DNA of 64,000 nt from Halichondria panicea (taxonomy: Eukaryota; Porifera; Demospongiae; Suberitida; Halichondriidae), in assembly GCF_963675165.1 (NCBI RefSeq), contig NC_087392.1, positions 2,061,001 to 2,125,000 on the forward strand, written 5' to 3'. The notes under the pieces were generated by a model. The model did not search any database. It was not told the DNA's origin and was given only the letters and a program-made list of their open reading frames with translations. A program made the position numbers and the translations under genes. Below, piece after piece: positions 10,340-19,458 of the stretch; within the stretch, counting starts at the first letter, position 1, and every line of letters starts with the position of its first letter.

Positions 10340-11918
10340 ATGCGTACGCCTCAGTATAAGAAAGTACGAGCATGCAGGCCGGAAAAATATCGCCCCTGGA
10401 GCAAGCGTAGCATGGAACGAGCTCTCGATGCGGTTATTCACAAAGGGGTTGCTGTCTCCAGAGCTGCCGCTGACTATGGTATACCAAAGACAACTCTATA
10501 TGACAATGCCACAGGAAGAGTTTTGCCAGGGAGCAGGAGTGGACCAAGGACATATTTCATGGTCGAAGAAGAGGCTCTGTTAGTGTGTTTCCTCATCAAG
10601 TCAGCCGAAATTGGGTATCCTTTCACCAGATTACAGGTTTTGTCTCTAGTTGAAACAATGTTGATCCGAAAAAACAAAGAAAAGACTGGTGCCTCTTCTG
10701 TTACGCATGGTTGGTGGGCTAGATTTTGTAAGCGACATCCTGAAGTCTCTTTAAAGACATCCTCTTGTCTGTCAGTGGCTAGAGTCAAGGCATCTTCCGC
10801 TGAGACACTCTCCGAATATTTTTGTACTCTTAGAGAAACTGTAGAAGAGTCGAAGCTGACTGATCAACCTGAGCTGATATACAATATGGATGAGAGCAGC
10901 TTCCCCCTCGAGCCAAAACCACCAAAGACTGTTCATCGAAAAGGCGATAAGCAGCCTTACCACGTCACCAAGGGTACGAAGAGTCAAGTTACTGTAGTGG
11001 CATGCGTGAGTGCTTCCGGCCAGTACGTACCTCCCATGATAATCTGGGCAAGGAAGAAAATGAACCCAGAGCTTGCTGTTGGAGAGATACCTGGCACCAT
11101 TCATGCTCTTTCTGATAAGGGATGGATGACTGCTAACAATTTTTGATAAGTGGTTCAAGCGACACTTCTTAAGGTATGCGTCTGCTGTTCGACCCATTAT
11201 TCTGCTGATGGATGGGCACTCCGCTCATTACAGTCCTGTAACCATTCAACTAGCTGCAGAAGAATGTGTCATTTTGTTCGCACTCCCTCCAAATACTACC
11301 CACCTCACTCAGCCCTTAGACAAGGGTGTCTTTGGCCCCTTTAAGGTACATTGGAGACAGGTTTGCCATGATTATAGAGTAAAGAATCCAGGCAGAGTGG
11401 TGAACATCTACAGTTTTTGCAGCCTGCTGAGTAAAGTATGGATGGAGTCCATGACGGCCATCAACATCGTTAATGGATTCAAAACTACAGGAATTTATCC
11501 ACTAAATGAAAATGCTGTGATTAGGAAACTTCCTGGAAAAGCCACTTTTTCGAATGAGCCTAACATGTGTACTGCCTTCACCCCTCTGAAACGGCAACCA
11601 TATCGTCTGACTCTTGTCGGTACGGATGATGAAAAACGCCCAGGCATTGATTCTCCTCCCCGAGATAACTCACTTGAACAGCAATCTACGATGCATGACA
11701 TACTTACCATACAGACACCAACTTTCAAAGTGAAGCCTATCATTATAAAGCCTGATCCAGCCAAGCTCGTACTTATAGGGAAGGAATCCGTTCAAGATGC
11801 TATACAAAAACAGAAAGAAAAGACTGAAAAAGAGTTAAAAAAGAAAGAGAACAAAAAAAATTTAATAAGATCGTAACCAAACGATGTCAGGATATACAGA
11901 AGCTGGATTCTAAAGCAA
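10340..11918 (+). pseudogene. Pogo-type (DDE_1) transposase, pogo unit 1
   Basis: Translation from ATG at 10340 gives an N-terminal pipsqueak-like helix-turn-helix (WSKRSMERALDAVIHKGVAV, AAADYGIPKTTLYD). A CENP-B-like DNA-binding domain follows (VTHGWWARFCKRHPEVSL), then the catalytic core. The three acidic residues are seen in YNMDESSFPLEPK, LLMDGHSAHY and LTQPLDKGVFGPFK. A one-base slip in a T run at about 11143 breaks the frame before the second Asp. A second slip in the A run near 11854 separates the end of the long frame from KFNKIVTKRCQDIQKLDSKA. That tail ends at a GTGAGT donor (11919), which would join in phase to the Ulp1 exon at 13004. Nuclear cut-and-paste transposase, now broken. 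Confidence 0.85.
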
Positions 11919-11929
11919 GTGAGTGCGCA

Positions 11930-12958
11930 TGCGTAAGCAAAGTATACGGTAGTGTGTATGTGTGTGTGCGTGCGTGTGCGTGTTATTGCTGTAGCTGTTT
12001 GACGATTGCAGAAGTAAGAAGTTCTATACGCTTCTAGCCATGTTTTATTGGATTTGGACTCGTAGATAGGCTTTTCCCAATTATGCTGGCATAATTTTGG
12101 AATAATAGGGACCATTTGAGCTCCATTAGCATTGAGCATTATTCCAGAATAATAGGTGAACAAAATAAATTTGGAGGTATGGTTTTACTTAAAAAGGCGT
12201 GGTTTAACATAAAGGGGCGTGGTATGGATGTGGATGTTCTAAAATGGTGGAGTAATCATGAAGAAGAACTCCCTCAATGGTCTTAAGTATGTAAGAATGT
12301 CCTCTTGCTACAGCCATCATCTGCAGCTACAGAAAGAGTTTTCTCTATTTTGGAAAGTTCTTTTAATAAGAAACAAACCCATTCTCTTCAAGACTATATA
12401 TGTGCATCTGTAATGCTACAATATAATAACAGAAAATAGCTTTTTCTTTGTAAACACTGTCTCACACACTTTTTTAATGATTCATTTTCCGAAAAATCTG
12501 TTGGAATAATAGGTGACAGTCAAAGAATAATAGGCTAACAGTCGAAGAATAATAGGTGGACCTTCCTGGTATAAAAGAATAGCAAAATAGGCAAATTTTT
12601 TAGCATAATTGGGAAAAGCCTACTCGTAGATTTGAAAAATAATGCTTTGTTCTTGAGTTATAGCTCTCTTTTTTTTTACTTGAATTCCATCAGCCCTTTC
12701 AGAATAGTGCGTAGCAAAACTTACCCATATATAGAATGTTGATACTCTACTTAGTAGTTAGCTCTGCACTTGGTAGCGAGGAAAGAGCTCCACTGCCAAT
12801 GAGCATGCAATGCCATTATTATGGAATTTGAACTTTATGCATCTTTTTAGCAACAGTCTTTGTCAATCATTTCCTTACTTGCAAATTTATTTCAGTTGCA
12901 AGACAAAAATACAAAAATGCTTCCACTGAGGCATCAGCACCCGCGGTGCTTTTATTGT
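11930..12958 (+). repeat. Dispersed non-autonomous repeat, copy A (interrupted)
   Basis: It starts around gcgcatgcgtaagcaaagtatacggtag plus a TG-rich tract, passes through cttctagccatgttttattgg, and ends in gcatcagcacccgcggtgctt (12931-12951), a short GC hairpin. Related copies are at 59185-59560 and, inverted, 62333-62850. The hAT-derived element at 12067-12622 is inserted in it. It fills most of the putative intron between the transposase and Ulp1 exons. Confidence 0.75.
12067..12622 (+). mobile_element. Non-autonomous hAT element with perfect 8-bp target duplication
   Basis: The ends TAGGCTTTTCCCAATTATGC (12067) and GCATAATTGGGAAAAGCCTA (12622) are inverted copies; the outer 20 bp match. 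CTCGTAGA flanks both sides (12059-12066 and 12623-12630), an 8-bp duplication as made by hAT transposases. The interior (about 12315-12438) still encodes a piece of the hAT C-terminal dimerisation region, with PSSAATERVFSILESSFN and SLQDYICASVMLQYN. The element is therefore an internally deleted derivative of an autonomous hAT. Confidence 0.93.
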
Positions 12959-13003
12959 GTTTAGTGCTTACTTGAATCTGTTACTACATGTATCTCTCTG
13001 TAG

Positions 13004-13886
13004 CTCCAAAACCCGTGTTGTCATCAACTATGTTTTCGCCTGGGGGGGAATTCGAAAACTCACTTCGACAATGTCATAACATCTCTCCCATTGACCGATC
13101 CGACACCATGTGGGATGGTGCTATAGACAGTTCAGATGCTCCGTTTTTGACAGGGTGGGTCAAAGATCTAGGCCTAACTCAAGCTGATCGTCCGATTTTG
13201 TCCGATGGTGAATATCTGACAGCTTCACATATGTCTGCAGCTACCAATTTCCTCTCCAGAACGGGCTTGTAGACACCCATATTTTGTCCCATAAGGAAGG
13301 CTATAATTCAAGCTCCAATGGTTTTGTGCAACTCATTTTTGTGAGCCCTAATCATCACTGGGCATGCTTGTCAAACAGTGTCTCAGAGCCTTGTGTAGTT
13401 GAATTGTACGACTCCATGCATACAACTCCAATTGAAGATGGCAGCATAGTTTCTCAAGCCTGCAAGATAATGCAATCACGCAAGCTGTCGAAACTGATCA
13501 TTCAAGTTGTGAACGTCTCAATACAAGAGGGAGGGACTAACTGTGGACTGCACGCAATTGCGATGGCCATGGACTTGTGTAATAATGTAGACCCATTTAC
13601 TGTTTTCTATGTAAAGCATCAAATGAGAAAGCACTTGTGCTGTTGCTTTGAAGAAGGATTACTCTCTCCGTTTCAAAGTTTGCCTATTGAAAGAAAGGCT
13701 CGAGTACTGAAAACATTGACGTTTAACCTCTATTGCGTGTGCCGGCAGCCTGAACGTGGACAAATGGCCTGCTGTGATGAGTGTGATACTTGGTATCACC
13801 CTGGATGCATCTATATTCCCCAGGAGGTTGTTGAAGATGGTGAGGATCTCATTCCCTGGAGCTGCCCTTCTTGTGAGTGCTATTGA
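13004..13886 (+). pseudogene. Ulp1-type (C48) cysteine peptidase with C-terminal PHD finger
   Basis: The frame opens after a splice-acceptor-like CTCTGTAG (to 13003). Early motifs are WVKDLGLTQADRPILSDGEY; then, after a one-base frameshift near 13250, LVDTHILSHKEGYNSSSNGF. The peptidase core follows: NHHWAC with the catalytic His, VVELYDSMH with the Asp, and IQEGGTNCGLHAIAMA with Gln region and Cys. All three catalytic residues are present. The C-terminal PHD finger reads YCVCRQPERGQMACCDECD, WYHPGC and WSCPSC. Enzymes of this class cleave SUMO-like proteins or precursors; the substrate here is unknown. It sits in pogo unit 1 downstream of and in the same orientation as the transposase, and may be its C-terminal half by splicing. 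Confidence 0.8.
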
Positions 13887-13909
13887 TATTTTATTATTGT
13901 GTTATGCAC

Positions 13910-14640
13910 AGGTGTTTTCAGGAAAAGGAATAAGAACCCAGCAGTAGACCTAAACACTAGGGATGGTAATGAGGCCTACACAGTTTCCTCCCCAGGTCAG
14001 TTGAAATGTCTTTGTGCGTGGTTGTGTGCTCACTACATATATTATCCTTACACCACAGCTGATTCAGCAAGCACAGATGTTGAAGAGGATAAAGGTAATG
14101 TCACACAGTTTGCAAAAAACTGGCTAGATTTATCCGATTGTACAGGTGGTGCTACAAACAAGGCCCTCAGGAATAAGACAGGTTCTTCCCGCGGCAGAGC
14201 GAAACGTGGACGTGGACGTGGTGGTAGTGGTGCGACCACAAGAGGTACACATTTTAAGCGCTATTTGCATGGATCTGTTAATTATGGTAATGAATCGTAG
14301 TGGTGTTTCCTTATTTAGCTCGTGTGACAAACCCACCGGACCTAAACACTAGGGATGGTCATGAGGCCTACACAGTTTCCTCCCCAGGTCAGTTGAAATG
14401 TATGTATGTGTGGTTGTGTGCTTACTACATGTATTATCGGTACACCACAGCTGATTCAGCAAGTTCAGCAAGCACGGATGTTGAAGAGGATAAAGGTAAT
14501 GTCGCACAGTATGCCAAAAAAGAACAGACATACATATTTATTCATGATGTACAGGTGCTACAAACAAGGTCTTCAGGAATAAGACAGGTTCTTCCCGCGG
14601 CAGAACAAAACGTGCATGTGAAAATTATGAAGTGTTGATG
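13910..14640 (+). repeat. Two tandem copies of an exon cluster at the 3' end of pogo unit 1
   Basis: Unit one (about 13945-14290) and unit two (about 14335-14640) share dltRDG-type sequence, coding for LNTRDG(N/H)EAYTVSSPG, then a GT-rich intron-like part, then STDVEEDKG, then (S/A)GIRQVLPAAE in one frame or SSRGRAKRGRGRG in another. GT..AG borders bracket each coding piece. Unit one encodes an RGG-rich basic stretch, while unit two is truncated. I interpret it as duplicated 3' exons of the Ulp1-PHD gene. The duplicated layout resembles the larger exon array of pogo unit 2. Confidence 0.65.
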
Positions 14641-14808
14641 ATTATTTTTATGTGTTGATTATTATTTTGGCTGTAAAAGTGTTACTATTACCCTAGTCAT
14701 GCGCATGCGCAAGTAAATCTATAATTATGCTGACTCAGCCTTAAAAGGTTTTTTTTGCCCTTGCCATGCACGGTTTTATACAGTTCTAATCGAGTTTTGA
14801 TCGTTTGT

Positions 14809-15103
14809 ATGAGGCCTGGCAGGTACCAGAAGTCTCTCTGTCGTTCTAGAAGTCATAGCATATCTTTGAAACTATCGCAACAGTCTAGTCGGCAATATAG
14901 GTTGCAAACGTCGCTTATTGAATGTTCAAACCACCGACTTTGAGCTGCTGCTGTGCAAGAGTAAAGTAACAGGATTACTTTTAATTGTGGAAGGCACGAG
15001 ATCTGATCATTGTCTATTAGTGCATGCAAAAAACTAGAAGATAGCCCTTACTGTCTCTTCAAACGGGCACACGAAAACTGGTGTCGTTCGGAAATTAGTT
15101 GCT
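14809..15103. repeat. Right long inverted repeat of pogo unit 1
   Basis: 295 bp, inverted copy of 9746-10013. It ends in GGAAATTAGTTGCT followed by TA. Confidence 0.85.
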
Positions 15104-15261
15104 TACTAGTAATAATTATTTTGCGGAATTCGTGTACGTCTGTTACAGAGGTTTTCAGGTTGGTTGACTATAGTAACTGTGAAATAAATAGAGCATGCGC
15201 AATAGCTATAGACTCCGCCCAGCTACTTCAATCAATAAACTCACGAAATTCAAAAACTAAG

Positions 15262-16230
15262 ATGCCGATTCCATACTCGTTGGACCTTCGTTGGAGAGTA
15301 ATTTGGCTCCATCTTGCTCATCACTTGAATTGTAAAGACATATCACACCAAGTCAGCCTTTCTGAGAGCACTGTCTATAGATATATTAATGCTTTTGAGC
15401 AAACTGGTGATGTAGCGCCAAGAGTTTCAACACATGGTCCTCAGAAACTACTCGGAGATTTTGAACAGCTTGTACTTCTACGAATCATTTTGGAGAACAC
15501 TGGCATATACTTACATGAAATTCAAGCAAAACTTGTTACAATGTTTGGCGTTACTGTAAGTGTTGCAACCATCTGTTGAACACTTAAGTTCATGAACTGT
15601 ACACGGCAAGTTATTCAACACATTCATATACGGCGTAATGATGAATTACGTGCTAAGTTTATGGCTGAAGTTACAACCTATGATCCAAGAATGCTCATAT
15701 GGCTAGATGAGACAGGGTGTGATAGAAGAAATTGTGTGCGAAAATGGGCATACAGTATAAGAGGTATGACGCCCAGAGACCATAGGCTGCTAGCACGTGG
15801 AACACGCTACTCAGAAATTCCTGTACTGTCCCTTGATGGAATACATGATGTATGCTTCTTTGAAGAGACTGTGGATGGTGGAAGGTTTGAGCAGTTTTTG
15901 AGAGATTGTGTTCTTCCAATTCTAAATCCATTCAATTGGGTAAATCCCCATTTAGTTGTGATTATGGACAATGCCTCCATACACCATGTGGAGGGTGTTA
16001 TGGATTTAATTGAAAACCAAGAAGGAGCACGACTGCTTTTTCTCCCTCCATACTCACCTGATTTGAATCCTTGCGAAGAGGTTTTCAGTCAAGTGAAATC
16101 AATTATGAAGCAAAACGATGGAGTATTTCAATCATGCAGTGCCTCAAGAGTACTCTTAAGTATGGTATTTAGTATGGTAACCAAACAAGACTGCCTTTCT
16201 TATATCTCTCATAGTGGATACATTGACTAA
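15262..16230 (+). pseudogene. IS630/Tc1-like DDE transposase with one internal TGA
   Basis: The frame from ATG at 15262 begins with a helix-turn-helix (YSLDLRWRVIWLHLAHHLNC, VSLSESTVYRYINAFE). The DDE core follows: MLIWLDETGCDRRN, LVVIMDNASIHHVEG and LPPYSPDLNPCEEVFSQVKS give D, D and E. Everything is in one frame except a TGA at 15577-15579, between VATIC and TLKF. A CGA to TGA transition would explain it, because this position is Arg in relatives that I remember. So the gene is one nonsense mutation away from open; length about 322 codons is normal. Confidence 0.9.
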
Positions 16231-16289
16231 AACATTATCACAACGTATAATAATAACTATGCACAGCACACCAAAAATTGTCAGTTTAA

Positions 16290-17303
16290 TCAAAGTTGTT
16301 GAAGTAACTTCATGATTGTACCCTTCTCTTCACAATACTCCTCGTCAGTCAACACCCCGCTTTGCTTTAGATTTTGTAGTTCATTCAACTGCCTGTATAG
16401 CTTCGACCTACTCTCTATAACTTTTGCTGGGCTATTGCTTGCAATAATATGTGTTGAACTGGTAGACACAGCAGGAGACAAAGCAGTAGCAATCACAGTT
16501 GCTGCATCAGAAAGAGCCCGAGCAACTGGCACATTGTCTTTTTTTCGAGATGGAGTGCCGCTGCCAGCACGAGTGAACATTGTGGTGTTAGGCGGATTGT
16601 CCATACTACAATACATACCACTTGCTACCATTTCGGCCCATATACGAAATTGCATAGGTGTATAATCACTAAGGTGCTTTTCTTTCAATGAGTCGACCAG
16701 TTGCTGAACTTTCTGTTCCTTGTTAGCCTTGTCAGGTACTTTTTTCTTTGTATTAACTACAGATACGCCATCACTTCGAGGACGCTTGCGACTCTCTTTG
16801 GTGTTGCTTAAGCCATCACACCACAGCATTACTTTGCCTTTAGTTTTTGGATTATTAATACAGGACCACACCTCCTCCAGATCACGCCTATTTCTAATCC
16901 GCACAACACTTGAACCCTCCACATATCCAACATCGAAGTCACTATCAACAATGTCATCAGTTAACTGTCTCTTAATGGCATCTTTTAAGTCCTCACATGT
17001 GAGAATTGTAGTAATATCTAAATCACGAAGAGTGAACATCTTTCCAGAGCTTATAGGCCCATCTTTTGATGCAACTTTCACCAAAACTTTGGATAGAAGT
17101 GGGGAAGCTCCTTGTAATGTTGTATTGAGTTTTGCAGTAGGCACATTTGGCATTGAATATGTACCTTTACTTAATGGTGTAATTAACACGCACCCACCAC
17201 CGTTCTTTGATACTTGTTTCTGTGATCCACTATTAATAGTCACTCGGCGCCCAGTGGCAGCTACAGCAAGCGAAAGTGAAGACGAAGGCTGTCCTGGTTC
17301 CAT
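16290..17303 (-). CDS. Accessory protein of the Tc1-like element, PB1-like domain and C-terminal helical hairpin
   Basis: An intact 338-codon frame starts at ATG 17303 (an upstream in-frame ATG at 17375 is less likely because the hydrophobic start is not conserved-looking). It opens with a Ser/Ala-rich stretch. The middle part resembles a PB1/ubiquitin-like fold (LRDLDITTILTCEDLKDAI, VGYVEGSSVVRIRNRRDLEE, KVMLWCDGL). A basic segment KESRKRPRSDG could be a nuclear localisation signal. The next block is YTPMQFRIWAEMVASGMY, and the C-terminus is LYRQLNELQNLKQSGVLTDE, a short-helix segment like SHOCT. No transposase motif. Its position inside the TIRs ties it to the Tc1-like element. The function is unknown; I recall similar sponge proteins but no assigned role. 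Confidence 0.75.
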   Translation of the reverse strand: MEPGQPSSSLSLAVAATGRRVTINSGSQKQVSKNGGGCVLITPLSKGTYSMPNVPTAKLNTTLQGASPLLSKVLVKVASKDGPISSGKMFTLRDLDITTILTCEDLKDAIKRQLTDDIVDSDFDVGYVEGSSVVRIRNRRDLEEVWSCINNPKTKGKVMLWCDGLSNTKESRKRPRSDGVSVVNTKKKVPDKANKEQKVQQLVDSLKEKHLSDYTPMQFRIWAEMVASGMYCSMDNPPNTTMFTRAGSGTPSRKKDNVPVARALSDAATVIATALSPAVSTSSTHIIASNSPAKVIESRSKLYRQLNELQNLKQSGVLTDEEYCEEKGTIMKLLQQL

Positions 17304-18669
17304 GACCAGATGATCTTCTAAATATAAAACTAGCATGTGCTTGCAGCTGTGCTGACACAGCAAACCAGAGTACATAGTTCAATGTTTTGCGCAAGCGCAC
17401 ATGATAGTTTCTCAAGGAACCTGAAAACCTCTGTATAGCTTACTTTATTTTCTGGGCTAGTTAGATCCTGTCGGTGTGTATTGTGTGCAAGCATCATCAT
17501 AACGCAAACATCACCATAATGCAAACTCTAAATATACTTTGTACAGACAACATATTCTAAAAAGTGCTATAAATGATTCATGTTTAATAACCCAAACTTT
17601 CACAACTATATTAGGAAACATCATCCCTCTTACCCGAAGCAGAAGTCTCTTACCAGAAGCAACATCATCTCCTGGATTGACCCTATTAGCTGCCTCTGTT
17701 TCGACCAGTAGCAGTAGATCTAACATGCAGACTATAGGCCCAGTGTTCAGAAACGGACTTCCAGTGAATTATACTTTACCAAAAGCGTTCAGTGCTTCAG
17801 TTATGAAGTCGCTCGAAAAAAGTGTATGGAGCCAACTTTATGCAGTGCGTTTGTTCGAGAACTTGTAGTTCATATGACCAGTTTTGGCGAGATTCCATCC
17901 CAGTCCTTTTGTTCTCTGGTAGCAAGACGGATTGTTCATTTCTCCGTGACCCTAGTGGAAATGGATATGTAAGTACTTAATTTCTATGTTATTGCAGTAA
18001 GGTGTCTTGGGAGTTGAAGTTAAAGACGCGAGTGGGAAATAAGCAGAAAGCTGAGAAAAATCTAGATGCTTCACCACCAGCCCCCCAAAAGCGGCGAGTT
18101 GATGGCAGGTATGCTCCCATTGATACTACAGCTCTTTTAGACAATGATGTGCACAAACGCAATTTGATTGCTCTCGACAAGGAGTTATCTAAACCTAAGC
18201 CCATAGTGTGCTTGAGCTGATGGAAGAAACATTTGGTTGTCGTCGTCAATTTGTACTCTGTGATGCAAAGAATGTTGAAGAAGTCTTAAAGTTATACCCA
18301 GCTCTTTCTTCTTTCTCGTCCTGATGTTGTAAGTTTACACATACTATAATTATTATGCACTGTTTTCGTTCCCTAAGATTATTCAAGAAATGGAGTTAAT
18401 CCTAAAGCGCCCACTGGGGTCACTAACTTCTGAATTCCAATCTAAATGGCATAAGTATGTGCCTGCTATCCTGGAGCTTTCTCAGACGTACTCTAAAAAG
18501 ACTCAAAAAGCTTTGGAGAAGATCTATGACTACCGTAAGGAGGTTATATTCACATTTTTGTTAAAGTGGAACTTCGAACTAAATATTAATAATACATGTA
18601 TATATTCCCTGTATATGTTGTTTACACAACGCAGCAGATGTTATATATTGTATTATACGTGCTTATGAA

Positions 18670-19018
18670 TTATTATAATAATTGAATCTGAACATTAATT
18701 ATACTAATGAGAATCAGATTATTTTAGGGAGGAGTACAGTAAAATTAAAAATGTATAAATAGTGAGAGTTACATTTTTGTTTTAAGGAGATGATACAGTT
18801 AATAAAGTAAGTGTTTAAGACAAATGTTACGATGTTATTATAACATGAGTTACATCTTTGTTTTAAGAAGAGAGGTACAGTTAAATTAAGTAGTTTAGAT
18901 TAAAAACATTTACTCATTAAAAGAAACAATGAATTTTATCTTTGTTTTAATCAACTTTTTGGTTATGTGAGTTTCAGTTAAAACAACTGATTTTTTGAAC
19001 AAACAATTTTTTACAGTG
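18670..19018. repeat. Right subterminal repeats of the CACTA element
   Basis: The phrase agttacat(t/c)tttgttttaag appears near 18768 and 18848, with a looser copy near 18940 and an inverted-sense ttaaaacaac near 18978. These repeats echo the gtttaaaacaac-type phrases at the left end. Confidence 0.55.
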
Positions 19019-19458
19019 CATGCTCAGAGGGCAACATCCCCCAGCAACAGTGACTGAACTATTTCGCACTCCGTTTTTTTCTTAATTTAGGCTTTACATT
19101 GTTTATTTGCTTTTTGTCTCACCGTAAAAAAAAAAGTAGTGATAAAAAATTTTTTTCAAGGTAAGTCAAGGCACCATACCTCATGTTCAGCAAAGAACTA
19201 CTCAGTAGGAGTTTAAAGAGTGAATGTAAGAAGTAGAGTGCTGATTCCGAATCTGGTGTTATTTTTGTGCACATATACATATAGCTACCATAACAGTTAA
19301 TGGTGTTTTGAAGCGTGTTGAGGGAGATAACGTTGTTGTATACACTCAGATTCAGAATCAGCAGGGTTAAATTACCTAGGGCAGAGAGTTAAACATTTAC
19401 GGAAAGGTGTGGATTTACACTACTATCTATGCTTCTATTCACTTGCCTGTTACAGAAC

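Larger units (their letters stand above)
9746..15103 (+). mobile_element. Pogo unit 1 with long inverted repeats (5,358 bp)
   Basis: Left repeat 9746-10013 and right repeat 14809-15103 are inverted copies of one another (for example AGCAACCAATTTCCGAACGA against TCGTTCGGAAATTAGTTGCT), with small indels. TA dinucleotides flank both ends (9744-9745 and 15104-15105), as expected for pogo/Tc1 insertions. Inside, on the plus strand, are a pogo-type DDE transposase, an Ulp1-PHD module and a duplicated exon pair. The unit lies in an intron of the SAMD3-like gene. Confidence 0.85.
15146..17433. mobile_element. Tc1/IS630-like transposon with two convergent genes (2,288 bp)
   Basis: The ends CAGAGGTTTTCAGGTT (15146-15161) and AACCTGAAAACCTCTG (17418-17433) are perfect 16-bp inverted repeats flanked by TA on both sides (15144-15145 and 17434-17435). 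Inside, a plus-strand transposase (to 16230) and a minus-strand accessory ORF (17303 to 16290) meet tail to tail with only 59 bp between them. It lies 40 bp right of pogo unit 1, still inside the SAMD3-like gene of the CACTA element. Confidence 0.9.
9404..18545 (+). pseudogene. SAMD3-like second gene of the CACTA element, split by nested transposons
   Basis: Exon 1 (9404-9494) and exon 2 (from 9549, after a 54-bp intron) encode a SAM domain: LSQWLRDNKVADNVCETFE joined to DELIDGAAFVELSESDVKSL. The gene resumes beyond the nested insertions at about 17600 with LPVNYTLPKAFS. Then come FLRDPSGNGY, WELKLKTRVGNKQK (after an intron 17969-17997), LELMEETFGCRRQF, and QSKWHKYVPAILE (18440-18480). This order (SAM, FLxDPxGNGY..W, RRQ, W/F-x-K) is what I remember for SAMD3-like proteins of fish and invertebrates. 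Frameshifts occur near 17940, 18210 and 18320. The usual last domain with a YYVF motif was not found before the right terminus. The job in transposition is unknown; a DNA-binding or assembly partner is a guess. Confidence 0.7.
6254..19018. mobile_element. CACTA/EnSpm DNA transposon (12.8 kb including nested insertions)
   Basis: The left end reads CACTGTAAAAATGTTTTGTT at 6254 and the right end reads AACAATTTTTTACAGTG to 19018. These are inverted copies with the CACTG..CAGTG termini of the superfamily, flanked by a possible 2-bp CA duplication (6252-6253 and 19019-19020). Both ends carry subterminal repeats. Inside are a CACTA transposase on the minus strand and a SAMD3-like gene on the plus strand, reading away from each other from about 9.2-9.4 kb. 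A pogo unit (9746-15103) and a Tc1-like element (15146-17433) are nested in it. Without them the element would be about 5.1 kb, a normal size. Confidence 0.8.

Noticed and set aside
16720-17313. Plus-strand ORF of 197 codons
   Set aside because: Shadow of the intact minus-strand accessory gene of the Tc1-like element; low-complexity translation.
6254-19018. Reading the pogo, Ulp1 and Tc1-like genes as native cargo of the CACTA element
   Set aside because: Each has its own TIRs and TA flanks inside it, which shows later insertion.
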